This document shows positions 41,164-49,585 of a stretch of 52,221 bases of DNA, piece by piece (within the stretch, counting starts at the first letter, position 1; each line of letters starts with the position of its first letter). The notes under the pieces were generated by a model. The model was not told the DNA's origin and did no database searches. It saw only the letters and a list, made by a program, of their open reading frames with translations. The stretch lies in NCBI GenBank assembly GCA_045615345.1, contig JAZLER010000035.1, forward strand, positions 1-52,221. Reading direction: 5' to 3'. This DNA comes from Fumia sp045615345 (GTDB lineage: Bacteria > Bacillota > Clostridia > Oscillospirales > Ruminococcaceae). The position numbers and the translations under genes were made by a program.

Positions 41164-42114
41164 ATGGCAGACTACAAACACCTTTTTGAATACCAGGGTT
41201 CATCTCCTTGCCCCGCGGATATCGATAAATACTGGGACGATGCTCTTGTTGAGATGAACGCTGTAAATCACAACGCAGAATTTATAAAAAAAGAATTTCC
41301 ATCAAAAATTGCCGATATGTATGACCTTTACTACACCGGCACCAAAAATGCAAAAATCCATGCAAAAGTTGTAATACCCAAAAACCGCGAAGAAAAGATA
41401 CCTGCCGTTTTGATGTTCCATGGACTTGGCGACTGTGCACCAGACTGGAGTGATCTTTTAAGATATCCTTCTGAGGGTTATGCAGTAGCGTTTATGGATG
41501 TAAGAGGTCAGGGCGGACTCTCCGAAGATGTCGGAGGATTTACAGGCCCTACACTTGACCGTCCCTTTATCAGAGGTGTAGACGGGGACAAACACAGCCT
41601 TTTAATGCGCGATGTTTTCCTTGATACAGCCTTGCTTGCAAAAATTATAATGGGTCTTGATTTTGTTGACGAAAACCGCGTAGCAGTTTCCGGTGGCTCT
41701 CAGGGAGGCGCTCTGAGTGTTGCCTGTGCCTGCCTTGTACCGGAAATCAAAAAATGTACAATCCAGTTCCCTTATCTTTGCGACTATAAAAAAGCTTATG
41801 AATCAGGCGCTGCCGCTGGTGCTTATTTCAGTGCTTTTTCCCATTATTTCAGACACTTCGACCCCCTTCACGAACACGAAGACGAGCTGTTTGAAAAATT
41901 AGGATACATTGACATTCAAAATCTTGCAAAAAGAATGAAAGCTGAGCTTTTAATGTTCACAGGTCTTGTGGATGTAGCCTGCCCACCTATCACGCAGTTT
42001 GCTATGTACAACAAAGTTACTTCAAACAAAAAAGCTTACCTCTATCCGGATTATGGTCATGAAGGAATGGCAGGTTGCAACGACATCATTTTTGAATTTT
42101 TAAGCGATTTATAA
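41164..42114 (+). CDS. Acetylxylan esterase / cephalosporin-C deacetylase-like hydrolase (CE7)
   Basis: A 316-residue alpha/beta hydrolase of the AXE1 type. Visible signatures are MFHGLGDCAPDWSDLLRYP, the RGQGG motif typical of CE7, the nucleophile elbow VSGGSQGGALS, Asp in GLVDVACPP and His in YPDYGHEGM. Length fits CE7 (about 320 residues). These cytoplasmic enzymes deacetylate short imported xylo-oligosaccharides. The ATG at 41164 has CGGAGG upstream; the longer frame starts before the promoter. Transcribed alone. Confidence 0.9.
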   Translation: MADYKHLFEYQGSSPCPADIDKYWDDALVEMNAVNHNAEFIKKEFPSKIADMYDLYYTGTKNAKIHAKVVIPKNREEKIPAVLMFHGLGDCAPDWSDLLRYPSEGYAVAFMDVRGQGGLSEDVGGFTGPTLDRPFIRGVDGDKHSLLMRDVFLDTALLAKIIMGLDFVDENRVAVSGGSQGGALSVACACLVPEIKKCTIQFPYLCDYKKAYESGAAAGAYFSAFSHYFRHFDPLHEHEDELFEKLGYIDIQNLAKRMKAELLMFTGLVDVACPPITQFAMYNKVTSNKKAYLYPDYGHEGMAGCNDIIFEFLSDL

Positions 42115-42175
42115 TGATTTCAGAACCCATACTCTTGTCGAGTGTGGGTTTTGCAAATTTCAATATACCCCCCTG

Positions 42176-42203
42176 TTGACAATATACCCCCGTGGGGTAT
42201 ATT
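42176..42203 (+). promoter_or_regulatory. CsoR operator and promoter
   Basis: TTGACA (42176-42181), 16 bases, TATATT (42198-42203). A perfect 10-bp inverted repeat, AATATACCCC-n3-GGGGTATATT (42181-42203), fills the space between and over the -10: the GC-core, AT-flank shape of known CsoR sites. A further ATACCCCCC half-site lies just upstream (about 42164-42173). Confidence 0.85.
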
Positions 42204-42223
42204 ATATTTTTGGAGGTGGATTT

Positions 42224-42520
42224 ATGGATAATAATTGTTGCAACAAAAAAACTAAAAGAAACCCCGATGACAAAAAACTGATAATAAACAGGCTTAACCG
42301 AATAAGCGGACAAATAAATGGCATAACTAAAATGATTGAGAATGATGCCTACTGTAATGATGTATTGATTCAGTTGTCCGCCGTTAAAAATTCCGTAAAG
42401 AGTCTGTCAACTCACATTCTGGAAAACCACTTATATATGTGCGTAACCAGAGATCTTGAAAATGGTGAGTTGGATACTCTCGATGAATTAATCAGTTTGT
42501 TCAAAAGATTTAATCAATAG
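42224..42520 (+). CDS. csoR: CsoR-family metal-sensing repressor
   Basis: A 98-residue all-helical repressor of the CsoR/RcnR/FrmR family. INRLNRISGQINGITKMIEND is the DNA-binding start. The likely Cu(I) ligands are Cys in DAYCNDVLIQLSAVK and the His and Cys of LENHLYMC, giving the C-H-C set of copper sensors. An extra N-terminal CC pair is present. The ATG at 42224 has TTGGAGGTGG upstream. It opens a two-gene operon with the mini-protein and lies directly behind its own operator. Confidence 0.9.
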   Translation: MDNNCCNKKTKRNPDDKKLIINRLNRISGQINGITKMIENDAYCNDVLIQLSAVKNSVKSLSTHILENHLYMCVTRDLENGELDTLDELISLFKRFNQ

Positions 42521-42531
42521 GAGGTGAAAAT

Positions 42532-42681
42532 ATGGACAAATATGTAGTTTGCGAAAAATGCGGTGCAATGGTTAAAGTATTGATTGACTGCACATGTGAA
42601 AACTGTGGTATCAAATGCTGTGGTGAAACAATGAAAGAAATCTCCGCAGAAGAAGCAAAGAAACTTCTTGAAAACAAGTAA
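42532..42681 (+). CDS. Desulforedoxin-like cysteine-rich mini-protein (49 aa)
   Basis: A 49-residue protein starting MDKYVVCEKCGAMVKVL, then CTCENC, GIKCCGE and MKEISAEEAKKLL. The CxxC...CCGE-x-M frame is that of the desulforedoxin domain found at the N-terminus of desulfoferrodoxin, which holds an Fe(Cys)4 site. Here extra cysteines give eight in all, so it may bind iron, zinc or copper. AGGAGGTG precedes the ATG, 11 bases after the csoR stop, and a terminator follows, so expression follows CsoR. A metal buffering or handling role is inferred. Confidence 0.85.
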   Translation: MDKYVVCEKCGAMVKVLIDCTCENCGIKCCGETMKEISAEEAKKLLENK

Positions 42682-42689
42682 AGTTTATA

Positions 42690-42723
42690 AAAAGCTGTTA
42701 ATCTTATTGATTAACAGCTTTTT
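42690..42723 (+). terminator. Terminator of the csoR operon
   Basis: A 13-14-bp stem (42690-42703 with 42709-42722), 5-base loop, T run. Confidence 0.88.
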
Positions 42724-42728
42724 ACTTA

Positions 42729-42756
42729 TTGAAATATTTTCATTTCGTGATATAAT
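42729..42756 (+). promoter_or_regulatory. Promoter of the polysaccharide deacetylase gene
   Basis: TTGAAA (42729-42734), 16 bases, TATAAT (42751-42756), TGA extended -10. Confidence 0.65.
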
Positions 42757-42777
42757 CATAATTAATGGGGTGATTTT

Positions 42778-43509
42778 ATGACAATTAACAAACCAGTTGC
42801 AGTAATTTCAATTGACGATGGAAATTATGAGGATTTCAGAGCTTATGAGCTACTCAAAAAATACAATCTTTGTGCCACTTTTAACATTGTTACAGATTGG
42901 ATTAACAAGGAAAGATATCTTACTTCCGAACAATTGATAACTATGTACAACGATAAAACAATGGAAATAGCTGCCCACGGATTCAGTCACAAAAACGATG
43001 ACGAAAATATTACAAAAGGTATTGAAACACTCGAAAATATTTTAGGCGCTAAATTAAAACCTATCGGTTTTGCTTCCCCGGGAAGCGGGATGAAAAACGA
43101 TTTTATCATTGAAAACGAAGCTCACCTCAAAAGCTTGGGGCTTTCCTATGTCCGCACTTCAATGAACCCGTACACATCAGAAAAACATCTTGAAATTATA
43201 AACACTCTCAAAGATGCACCTGAATTTGTCAGAGATAATGTGCCTCAGCTCACCTTTTCAAAAAGCTTTTGTGTAAACTCTGCAGTAGTTCTTCACACTA
43301 CAGATATAAATGATTTAAAGGCCCTTGTGGACCTCACCATCAGCAAAAAAGCTTGTACTGTTTTTATGTTCCACCGCACTAAGAAGCCGAACGAAAACGG
43401 CTATGAAGAACTGTGGAACTACGATTATTATAAATTCAAGGAATTTGTGGAATATTTATCCGCAAGCGATATTGAAGTCAAAACAACTATAGATGCATTT
43501 GCAAAATAA
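42778..43509 (+). CDS. Polysaccharide deacetylase (NodB/CE4-like) family protein
   Basis: A 243-residue NodB-fold protein. Motif 1 is SIDDG (usually TFDDG), with the second Asp kept for metal. Motif 2 is AAHGFSHKN, giving the H-x3-H pair. Motif 3 is near FASPGSG. The C-terminal FMFHRT matches the catalytic-histidine motif 5. No signal peptide or anchor is visible, unlike wall-acting members, so it may act on a small intracellular substrate. GGGGTGATTTT precedes the ATG. Confidence 0.82.
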   Translation: MTINKPVAVISIDDGNYEDFRAYELLKKYNLCATFNIVTDWINKERYLTSEQLITMYNDKTMEIAAHGFSHKNDDENITKGIETLENILGAKLKPIGFASPGSGMKNDFIIENEAHLKSLGLSYVRTSMNPYTSEKHLEIINTLKDAPEFVRDNVPQLTFSKSFCVNSAVVLHTTDINDLKALVDLTISKKACTVFMFHRTKKPNENGYEELWNYDYYKFKEFVEYLSASDIEVKTTIDAFAK

Positions 43510-43510
43510 T

Positions 43511-43585
43511 AAAACCTCACAAAAGCGCGGTGAGATAAGAAAACATATTGTTTCTTATCTCACCGCGCCTATCTGTGGGGTTTTT
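43511..43585. terminator. Nested two-stem bidirectional terminator
   Basis: The inner stem is 18 bp perfect (43525-43542 with 43551-43568) and G+C-rich at its base. An outer stem (43511-43521 with about 43575-43585, one T-G pair) encloses it, flanked by A and T runs. Between convergent deacetylase and lipoprotein genes. Confidence 0.8.
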
Positions 43586-43587
43586 AA

Positions 43588-44292
43588 TTATTCCATATTC
43601 TCAAGTACTGCTGCTGAAAGCCCTGTATATAAAATATACGATGCTTCATCGGGATTTCCGTAATAAACTTCCATAACTGAAAGTGGTTTATCATTTATCG
43701 AAATCCCACCATCGGCAGGTACCGAAACAAGCTTTTCAGTGAGCTTTTCACCAACTGCGTTCGGAGTATTTTTGCAGGACCATTTTCTTACAGAAAACTC
43801 ACCATCTTTGTATTCTTCAAAAACAGTGTTGAACATCAGGCGTTTTTCAATCTCTTCTGTCGCAGCTTCAATATCAAGCTTATAATCGGAAGGCTCCCAC
43901 TGAATACTGTTAGCCGCAAAATTATCTGCATAATCTTCGATAAAATTAACCTTAACCGCATAAAGCCCGATATGTGTAGGGATTTCAAAAAGTCTGTTTG
44001 CAAACAAAAGCTCAACTTCAACGGGTGTGCCGTACATAGAAGCATATTTTGTTATCTTATAAGAAAAAGTACCATCGGGATAACCTTTTTCCTCATTCAC
44101 GCTTTCAGGCTGTCTTGCAACCTGTTTCTTGGAAACACCCAGAGCCTCAAAAACTTCCTCGGGGTCATCGCCGAACTCAGCGTTATAAAATGTATCGTAT
44201 TCATATATATCGCGGATTTCATCTGCAGGCATACAGGAAGAAACCGACAAAACTGTAACTACCGTAAGTAAAAAAGCTAATATCTTTTTCAT
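43588..44292 (-). CDS. Lipoprotein of unknown function
   Basis: A 234-residue protein with a clear lipoprotein signal: MKKILAFLLTVVTVLSVSSC with the lipid-modified Cys at residue 20. The mature part is acidic, with Asp/Glu-rich segments (FGDDPEEVFEALGVS, YEYDTFYNAEF) that resemble a SmpA/BamE-like or DUF-type small fold, but I do not recognise it. It should be anchored on the outer face of the cytoplasmic membrane. Transcribed alone from a promoter with a dyad. Confidence 0.82.
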   Translation of the reverse strand: MKKILAFLLTVVTVLSVSSCMPADEIRDIYEYDTFYNAEFGDDPEEVFEALGVSKKQVARQPESVNEEKGYPDGTFSYKITKYASMYGTPVEVELLFANRLFEIPTHIGLYAVKVNFIEDYADNFAANSIQWEPSDYKLDIEAATEEIEKRLMFNTVFEEYKDGEFSVRKWSCKNTPNAVGEKLTEKLVSVPADGGISINDKPLSVMEVYYGNPDEASYILYTGLSAAVLENME

Positions 44293-44310
44293 ATCAAAAT
44301 TACCTTTCTT

Positions 44311-44354
44311 TTTTAGTACTATTATATTGTACTAAAAATTTGGCAATTTGTCAA
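44311..44354 (-). promoter_or_regulatory. Lipoprotein promoter with 9-bp inverted repeat
   Basis: Minus strand: TTGACA (44349-44354), 17 bases, TACAAT (44326-44331). The arms TTTTAGTAC (44311-44319) and GTACTAAAA (44329-44337) form a perfect inverted repeat, with a 9-base spacer, over the -10. Confidence 0.65.
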
Positions 44355-44358
44355 AGTT

Positions 44359-45189
44359 TTATTCTTTTTCGTATCCTACTAAAATTCCACCTTGTTCTGC
44401 GTAAAAGCTGCAAAGTCCGCGGCACGGGTAAATTTCTGTATTAGCATCAGAAAAATCAGCTTTTACAATGCGTTCAAGTTCTTTTGCGCCATTCTCGTTA
44501 TTACAGTGAGCAATCCTCACTTTACCGCCGTTATAACCTTCGGTTTTCATCGTTTCAAACAAAGCGGCAAGTCCATTTTTTTCGCCCCTGTTTTTGGAAA
44601 GCTGTTCAAGGGTACCTTCATCGCTCGCCTTTCCGACAATTCTTATTCCAAGGACACCTACTGCCTTCGCCACAAGTTTACTTACTCGTCCGTTGTTTGC
44701 AAGGTTTTTAAGCGACTGCAACATAAAAGTGAGTCCTGTTTTATTCTGATATTCTTTGATTTTTTTGCATATATCCGAAAACTCGTCACCATTTAAAATA
44801 CACTCCTGAAGCTTTTCGGCAATAAGCTTCATTTCAGGTCCCGTGGAAAGCGAATCAATCACAAAAACCTTTCTGTCGGGGTATTTTTCCTCATACTCCC
44901 TTTTTGCAATAACCGCAGAATTATAGCAACCCGAAAGTCCGCTTGTTATAGTAACACAAAAAATTTCTTCCGCATCACCGAACGCGTTAAGCCAATCCCC
45001 CACCCCGGGGCAAGCGGTACCCGATTTCCCCGTCAGTTTTGACAGGTCGTCAACCATCTGCGCTACATCTAAATTTATATCGTCAACATATTCTTTTTCC
45101 TCGGTGATAATCTTAAGCGGCACCGAGCAAAACTCAATACTTTTTAAAACCTGCATATCAGCCGAGGAATCAGCAATTATCTTTATCAT
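44359..45189 (-). CDS. DegV family fatty-acid-binding protein (second copy)
   Basis: A 276-residue DegV protein: IIADSSADMQ at the start, GKSGTACPGVGDWLNAF, TSGLSGCYNSAVIAKREYEE, DSLSTGPEM and a C-terminal CRGLCSFYAEQGGILVGYE. It differs clearly from the copy at 30.4 kb in the headgroup loop, so the two may bind different fatty acids as FakB-type proteins. It is transcribed alone from a good promoter, with no MarR partner. Confidence 0.92.
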   Translation of the reverse strand: MIKIIADSSADMQVLKSIEFCSVPLKIITEEKEYVDDINLDVAQMVDDLSKLTGKSGTACPGVGDWLNAFGDAEEIFCVTITSGLSGCYNSAVIAKREYEEKYPDRKVFVIDSLSTGPEMKLIAEKLQECILNGDEFSDICKKIKEYQNKTGLTFMLQSLKNLANNGRVSKLVAKAVGVLGIRIVGKASDEGTLEQLSKNRGEKNGLAALFETMKTEGYNGGKVRIAHCNNENGAKELERIVKADFSDANTEIYPCRGLCSFYAEQGGILVGYEKE

Positions 45190-45218
45190 ATTTTTTCTCC
45201 TTAAAATTTATCATTAAT

Positions 45219-45247
45219 ATAATACAATGTTTTTGTTACTTTGTCAA
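45219..45247 (-). promoter_or_regulatory. Promoter of the second DegV gene
   Basis: Minus strand: TTGACA (45242-45247), 17 bases, TATTAT (45219-45224). Confidence 0.7.
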
Positions 45248-45275
45248 GAGTTTTTCAAAACCCTGTGATAAACTA

Positions 45276-45304
45276 TTGAAATCTTTTTGAAGATATGATA
45301 TACT
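45276..45304 (+). promoter_or_regulatory. Promoter of the DUF1836 gene
   Basis: TTGAAA (45276-45281), 17 bases, TATACT (45299-45304), TGA extended -10. Confidence 0.65.
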
Positions 45305-45322
45305 TGTTTTAAGGAGTGATTT

Positions 45323-45844
45323 ATGTTGGATAAAAATATCAATTCGGCTCTTGCCGACTCTATAAAAGAATTTAATCTCCCCTCTTTTGAAACCATTCCC
45401 GATGTCGGGCTTTATCTTGAACAGACCGTTAGGTTTTTAAGTGATTATTTAAACCTTTTACCAAATATCTCTATCACAACTTCGATGGTTGGAAACTATG
45501 TTAAGAAAAAACTTATCGATAACCCCGTCAAAAAGCTTTATAATCGCGAACAGATAGCCTATCTTTTCTTTATAGCTATTGCAAAATCCGTTTTGTCGCT
45601 TGAAGATATTCAGCTCCTTATATATGTGCAAAAGGCAGCTTATCCCGCAAAAACTGCTTACGAATACTTCGTAAAAGAATTTATAAATGTTTTACATTAT
45701 GTTTTCGGAATTAAGGAAACCTTAGATGAAATTGGTACTGACAACACCCACGAAAAAACCTTGCTCCGCAATACAATTACCGCCGTTGCATATAAAATAT
45801 ATTTGGACAAAAGCTTTGAACTAATACACGAAAATACAAAATAG
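45323..45844 (+). CDS. DUF1836 family protein
   Basis: A 173-residue, mostly helical protein matching the pattern of DUF1836: LPNISITTSMVGNYVKKKLI and LYNREQIAYLFFIAIAKSVLSLEDI. The first part resembles a MerR-like helix-turn-helix, so a regulatory DNA-binding role is thought possible, but the function is not established. AAGGAGTG precedes the ATG. Monocistronic. Confidence 0.85.
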   Translation: MLDKNINSALADSIKEFNLPSFETIPDVGLYLEQTVRFLSDYLNLLPNISITTSMVGNYVKKKLIDNPVKKLYNREQIAYLFFIAIAKSVLSLEDIQLLIYVQKAAYPAKTAYEYFVKEFINVLHYVFGIKETLDEIGTDNTHEKTLLRNTITAVAYKIYLDKSFELIHENTK

Positions 45845-45870
45845 AGGTGGCTTTTAACCACCTCTATTTT
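45838..45870. terminator. Bidirectional terminator
   Basis: A 13-bp stem (45838-45850 with 45858-45870), 7-base loop, A/T runs on both sides. It overlaps the ends of both convergent genes. Confidence 0.85.
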
Positions 45871-47114
45871 ATTTTTGCGCCATTATTTATAAGTTTTTGC
45901 TGAACATCTTTCATTGAAACAGTATGGCAATCTGTGTTCGTTGATACAGCCACAGCAATCGCCGTTCCTGCCGCCTCGCCCATACAGGTACAGATAGGCA
46001 TAATTCTTACAGCCGAATGCGCTTCGTGAGCCGCAGAAAGGCATCTGCCCGCCACCAGCAGGTTATCAAATTCCTTTGGCAAAAGAGAACGATAAGGAAC
46101 TGAATAATATTCCTCCGGTTTAAAATAGTGAAGATAGGTGCCACTGCCGTCAGGACTGTGAATATCGATAGGATAGTTTCCAAGTGCGATGGAATCATCA
46201 AACATCTTAAGGGATTTTATATCCTCGGCGGTGAGTATGTACTCACCCTTAAGCTTTCTGCTTTCACGGACACCAATCTTTGATGCCATCGAAACGATAA
46301 TACTGTCTTTGAAAGCCTCTGAATTTTCTTTAAGAAAATTATACATCTCAAGCACCTGACTGCGCGCTGTCATCTCAGCACGGCTTAAATCAAACGCATC
46401 AACAGGGTTATGTTTTATTACCCTTGTGGTATTAAAATGCACAATTCCCTCGCCAAGCCCCTCAAAGGTAAGTAAGTTTTCACGGGGATTTTTAATTTCG
46501 CCCGATTTTTGCTTTTCCTTATATAGCTTTTCTAAGCGTTCCCTGTCCTGATGATATTTCTCACTATCAACTCCCGAAAGCTTGAAACAAGTTGTCATTG
46601 GCTGACAAAGGTTGTCACTTTCTCTGCCAAGCTGACAATCGCAACCTGACATATAAATCAAATCACCATCGCCTGTCGCATCGACAAAAAAATCACCCAC
46701 AATTTCCATTGCTTCATTTTTGGCAACAACTTTCAATGATTTGATTTTTCTGTCTTCTTTGACGACATCTATGAAAGCGGTATGAAAAAGAACATCAACC
46801 CCTGCTTCTGTTACCATCTCATCAAGCATTATCTTAAAAATTTCGGGTTGCCATTTTTTTGTTTCAGCTCCTCCGAGGGCCTTATGTCTTTTGAGCATCT
46901 CCTCGAAAATCCCTGCACAAAGCATTTTTCTTTCGCCTTTTTCATCAACATATGTATAATCCATAAAAGGATAAACCGCATTGTGGGATAAAGCGCCACC
47001 CAAAGAACCTTCTCTTTCTATAATCAGTACCGAAAGACCTTCTCTTTTCGCACTCACCGCAGCAGCAACACCCGAAAGTCCTCCGCCCACTACTATAAGA
47101 TTATACTTTTTCAT
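45864..47114 (-). CDS. FAD-dependent oxidoreductase (FAD_oxidored family)
   Basis: A 416-residue flavoprotein. The N-terminal dinucleotide fold is NLIVVGGGLSGVAAAVSAKREG with the GxGxxG pattern, followed by Glu in IIEREGSLGG. FFVDATGDGDLIYMSG and the C-terminal LLVAGRCLSAAHEAHSAVRIMPICTCMGEAAG are typical of FAD_oxidored proteins often found beside glycosidase genes in gut bacteria. The substrate is unknown; sugar or sugar-acid oxidation is plausible. Divergent from the GH43-like gene. Confidence 0.87.
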   Translation of the reverse strand: MKKYNLIVVGGGLSGVAAAVSAKREGLSVLIIEREGSLGGALSHNAVYPFMDYTYVDEKGERKMLCAGIFEEMLKRHKALGGAETKKWQPEIFKIMLDEMVTEAGVDVLFHTAFIDVVKEDRKIKSLKVVAKNEAMEIVGDFFVDATGDGDLIYMSGCDCQLGRESDNLCQPMTTCFKLSGVDSEKYHQDRERLEKLYKEKQKSGEIKNPRENLLTFEGLGEGIVHFNTTRVIKHNPVDAFDLSRAEMTARSQVLEMYNFLKENSEAFKDSIIVSMASKIGVRESRKLKGEYILTAEDIKSLKMFDDSIALGNYPIDIHSPDGSGTYLHYFKPEEYYSVPYRSLLPKEFDNLLVAGRCLSAAHEAHSAVRIMPICTCMGEAAGTAIAVAVSTNTDCHTVSMKDVQQKLINNGAKIK

Positions 47115-47173
47115 AAAATCACCTTCTTATTATACTGACTCAATAATATCACATCCACACCTTAATGTAAATA

Positions 47174-47202
47174 TTGATTTAAAATAAATCTTGTGCTATA
47201 CT
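47174..47202 (+). promoter_or_regulatory. Promoter of the GH43-like gene
   Basis: TTGATT (47174-47179), 17 bases, TATACT (47197-47202), TGC extended -10. Confidence 0.65.
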
Positions 47203-47231
47203 TATTCCATAAACTACAAAGGAGAATTTCT

Positions 47232-48137
47232 ATGCAAAAATCAGTTCCTTCCCCCCTCTACCGCGACCCGATTTATGATGGTGCGGCAGACCCCATGATT
47301 ATAAAAAACGAACAGACAAATGAATATTTTATGTTCTATACCCAACGCCGTGCCAACCAGTTTGTAACGGGTGTTTCCTTTGCGCATGGTACCGCGATCG
47401 GTGTTGCAGTTTCCGAAAATGGTGCTGACTGGCATTATTTAGGTGCTCTTGACCTTAATTTCGAGTTCGGACACAACACATACTGGGCACCCGAAATCAT
47501 ATATAACCCCGATGAAAAGCTTTATCATATGTTCGTAACCTATATAAGAGGTACATACAGTACCTGGGACGGGAAAGCAACTCTTGAACATTATACTTCC
47601 GAAAATCTTATTGACTGGAAGCATCTTGGCGGGCTTTCTTTCGGTTCTTCAAGGATAATCGACCCTTGTATTTTCCGCTTGCCCTCGGGAGTATGGAGAA
47701 TGTGGTACAAAGACGAAAATCAGGATTCTTCCACCTGCTATGCTGATAGTCCTGACCTTTATACCTGGGAATATGTTGGAAGAACTACCTACGATGCCCC
47801 TCAGGAAGGTCCCAATGTGTTTGAATTTGAGGGTTATTACTGGATGATTTCCGATGTTTGGAAGGGTCTTGGGGTTTACCGCTCCGATGATCTGACAAAC
47901 TTCACCCGTCAGGAGGAAAATATTTTAAGAGAGCCCGGCAACCGCGAAGACGACAACGACCGTGGTGCTCACGCCGATATCATCGTTATAAAGGACAGAG
48001 CTTTTATCGTCTACTTCACCCATCCGGACAGAGGTGTTAACTTCCGTTCATCCATTCACCTTGCAGAACTTAAGGTGGAAAATGGTATTTTAACCTGTGA
48101 CCGCAACGAAGAAATTTCAGTAGACTGGACAGAATAA
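47232..48137 (+). CDS. GH43-like five-bladed propeller glycosidase
   Basis: A 301-residue protein. The catalytic triad of clan GH-F is visible: Asp in GAADPMII (general base), Asp in RIIDPCIFRL (pKa modulator) and Glu in PQEGPNVFEFEG (general acid). WHYLGALDL, IDWKHLGGL and YTWEYVGRT blade turns follow. GH43 enzymes usually cleave arabinose or xylose units; this short form without signal peptide would act on imported oligosaccharides. The ATG at 47232 follows AAAGGAG. Confidence 0.85.
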   Translation: MQKSVPSPLYRDPIYDGAADPMIIKNEQTNEYFMFYTQRRANQFVTGVSFAHGTAIGVAVSENGADWHYLGALDLNFEFGHNTYWAPEIIYNPDEKLYHMFVTYIRGTYSTWDGKATLEHYTSENLIDWKHLGGLSFGSSRIIDPCIFRLPSGVWRMWYKDENQDSSTCYADSPDLYTWEYVGRTTYDAPQEGPNVFEFEGYYWMISDVWKGLGVYRSDDLTNFTRQEENILREPGNREDDNDRGAHADIIVIKDRAFIVYFTHPDRGVNFRSSIHLAELKVENGILTCDRNEEISVDWTE

Positions 48138-48141
48138 AACT

Positions 48142-48174
48142 AAAAGAGAATGCCGTTGGCATTCTCTTTTTTTA
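48142..48174. terminator. Bidirectional terminator
   Basis: A 13-bp stem (48142-48154 with 48158-48170), 3-base loop, T run. It lies between the GH43-like and PrsW genes. Confidence 0.88.
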
Positions 48175-48969
48175 TTCACCCTGCAACAGATGCGGATACT
48201 TTTCTAAGATCATCCTGTTTGAAATGCTTTCATAATCCCTGTCTGTTTTAGACATATTCTTAACCTTTTTGAAACAGTACACATAAACAATAACAAGGAA
48301 AACCCAGAAAACAAAATCTGCAAATCCGTTTGCCACACAGCAAAAATCGTAAAATCCGTGAGCAAGCACAGGCACTATTAATGCCAGCCTTAAAAACTTT
48401 TTGCCTGAAAATTCTTTTATTTTACTGTCAATCCGACCTGATTTTTTTAAAGAAATTTCTTTTTCTTTCGCTTTTTCGTGCATACGCCATAAACTGTAAT
48501 AGCACCCCATCAGAACGCCGTCACAAACATGCCCGGGCACAGCCGTTATTGCTCGCAGTATCGCCACCGACCAGCCACTCTCCATAACATATAAAACATT
48601 CTCCAATGCCGCAAACCCAAGTGATACGAAAACCGCATATACAACTCCGTCAAAAAGGCAGTTGAAATTCTTGTTTTTTCGTGTAAACAAAAACAAAACT
48701 ATAAATTTTAACCCTTCTTCAACCAGCGCAATACCAAAAAAGTTTTCCACAAAAGCATATGTATAATGAGAAAACTCAAACACTTCAAAAACAGCAATCA
48801 GAAATATTTCAATAAATGCAGCGGGAATACATATAAGTGCCCCGAAAAGCAAAAGCATCAAAAGCAATCCCATTGGTTCCTTTTCAACACGGTCTTTTTT
48901 GAATATGTACCCGCCAAGCACAAGTGCAGGCAGCAATGCCGATGTAATAAGCAAATAATTATCTGTCAT
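48172..48969 (-). CDS. PrsW-type intramembrane metalloprotease (CAAX/ABI superfamily)
   Basis: A 265-residue protein with about eight membrane helices. The glutamate pair is in ALVEEGLKF, with FDGVVYAVFVSLGFAALENVLY, the histidine motif VPGHVCDGVLMGCYYS and LAHGFYDFCC. This order matches PrsW, which in Bacillus cuts anti-sigma factor RsiW. The target here is unknown, and no anti-sigma gene is nearby. The ATG at 48969 is used; the ATG at 48978 is too close to its ribosome site. It overlaps the HAD gene by 11 bases. Confidence 0.85.
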   Translation of the reverse strand: MTDNYLLITSALLPALVLGGYIFKKDRVEKEPMGLLLMLLLFGALICIPAAFIEIFLIAVFEVFEFSHYTYAFVENFFGIALVEEGLKFIVLFLFTRKNKNFNCLFDGVVYAVFVSLGFAALENVLYVMESGWSVAILRAITAVPGHVCDGVLMGCYYSLWRMHEKAKEKEISLKKSGRIDSKIKEFSGKKFLRLALIVPVLAHGFYDFCCVANGFADFVFWVFLVIVYVYCFKKVKNMSKTDRDYESISNRMILEKYPHLLQGE

Positions 48970-49585
48970 CAACAACATCCTCTTTTATCACTTTATCTAA
49001 ATATCCTTTTAGTTTCTGAACATCTCCGTCAAAAACATATCCCTTTATACCGACTTTTTGGGCACCATCAATGTTTTCTTTTCGGTCATCAACAAAAATC
49101 GTTTCTTCGGGAAGTATATTAAACTTCTCGCAAAGATACTTATATATATCGGCATTTGGCTTGACCTTACCGCATTTTGAAGAATAAACACAACCATCCA
49201 GAAGTTTTAATATCGGTATCTCATTGGAATGCTCCGCAAAGTATTCTGAGATATTTGAAAGAAGATAAACCGAAACACCATATTTTCCCTTGATATGTGA
49301 TATCAGTTCCCTCATTCCCTCAATCTCAGGAATGTTATATATCCAGTTATAATATATCTTCTCAGACGCTTCCCAAAGGCTCTCGGGAATTCTCTCTTTT
49401 ATTGCAGAAACTACTTCCTCATCGGTTATAGTCCCTGCATCGAGCTTATCCCAGTAAATCCTGTCAAAAATTACTTCTTCCAGTAATTTTGCATCATCAG
49501 GGTCCCTGACATACTGTCCTACCATATAATCGGGTTCAAATCTTACAAGAACCTGCCCAAAATCAAAAACAACATTTTTCATCAT
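48959..49585 (-). CDS. HAD-superfamily phosphatase (HAD-IA, YihX-like)
   Basis: A 208-residue HAD protein. Motif I is VVFDFGQVLV: the nucleophile Asp is kept and the usual second Asp is Gly, as in YihX-like members. Motif II is LLSNIS, motif III the Lys in CGKVKPNADIY, and motif IV VDDRKENIDGA. YihX-like enzymes dephosphorylate sugar phosphates. The start overlaps the preceding stop as ATGA, so it is coupled to the NodB-like gene. Confidence 0.88.
   Translation of the reverse strand: MMKNVVFDFGQVLVRFEPDYMVGQYVRDPDDAKLLEEVIFDRIYWDKLDAGTITDEEVVSAIKERIPESLWEASEKIYYNWIYNIPEIEGMRELISHIKGKYGVSVYLLSNISEYFAEHSNEIPILKLLDGCVYSSKCGKVKPNADIYKYLCEKFNILPEETIFVDDRKENIDGAQKVGIKGYVFDGDVQKLKGYLDKVIKEDVVDDR

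Noticed and set aside
30399..45189. Two DegV genes considered as a duplication
   Set aside because: The proteins differ strongly in the ligand loop and lie in different transcription contexts; several DegV paralogues per genome are common in Clostridia.
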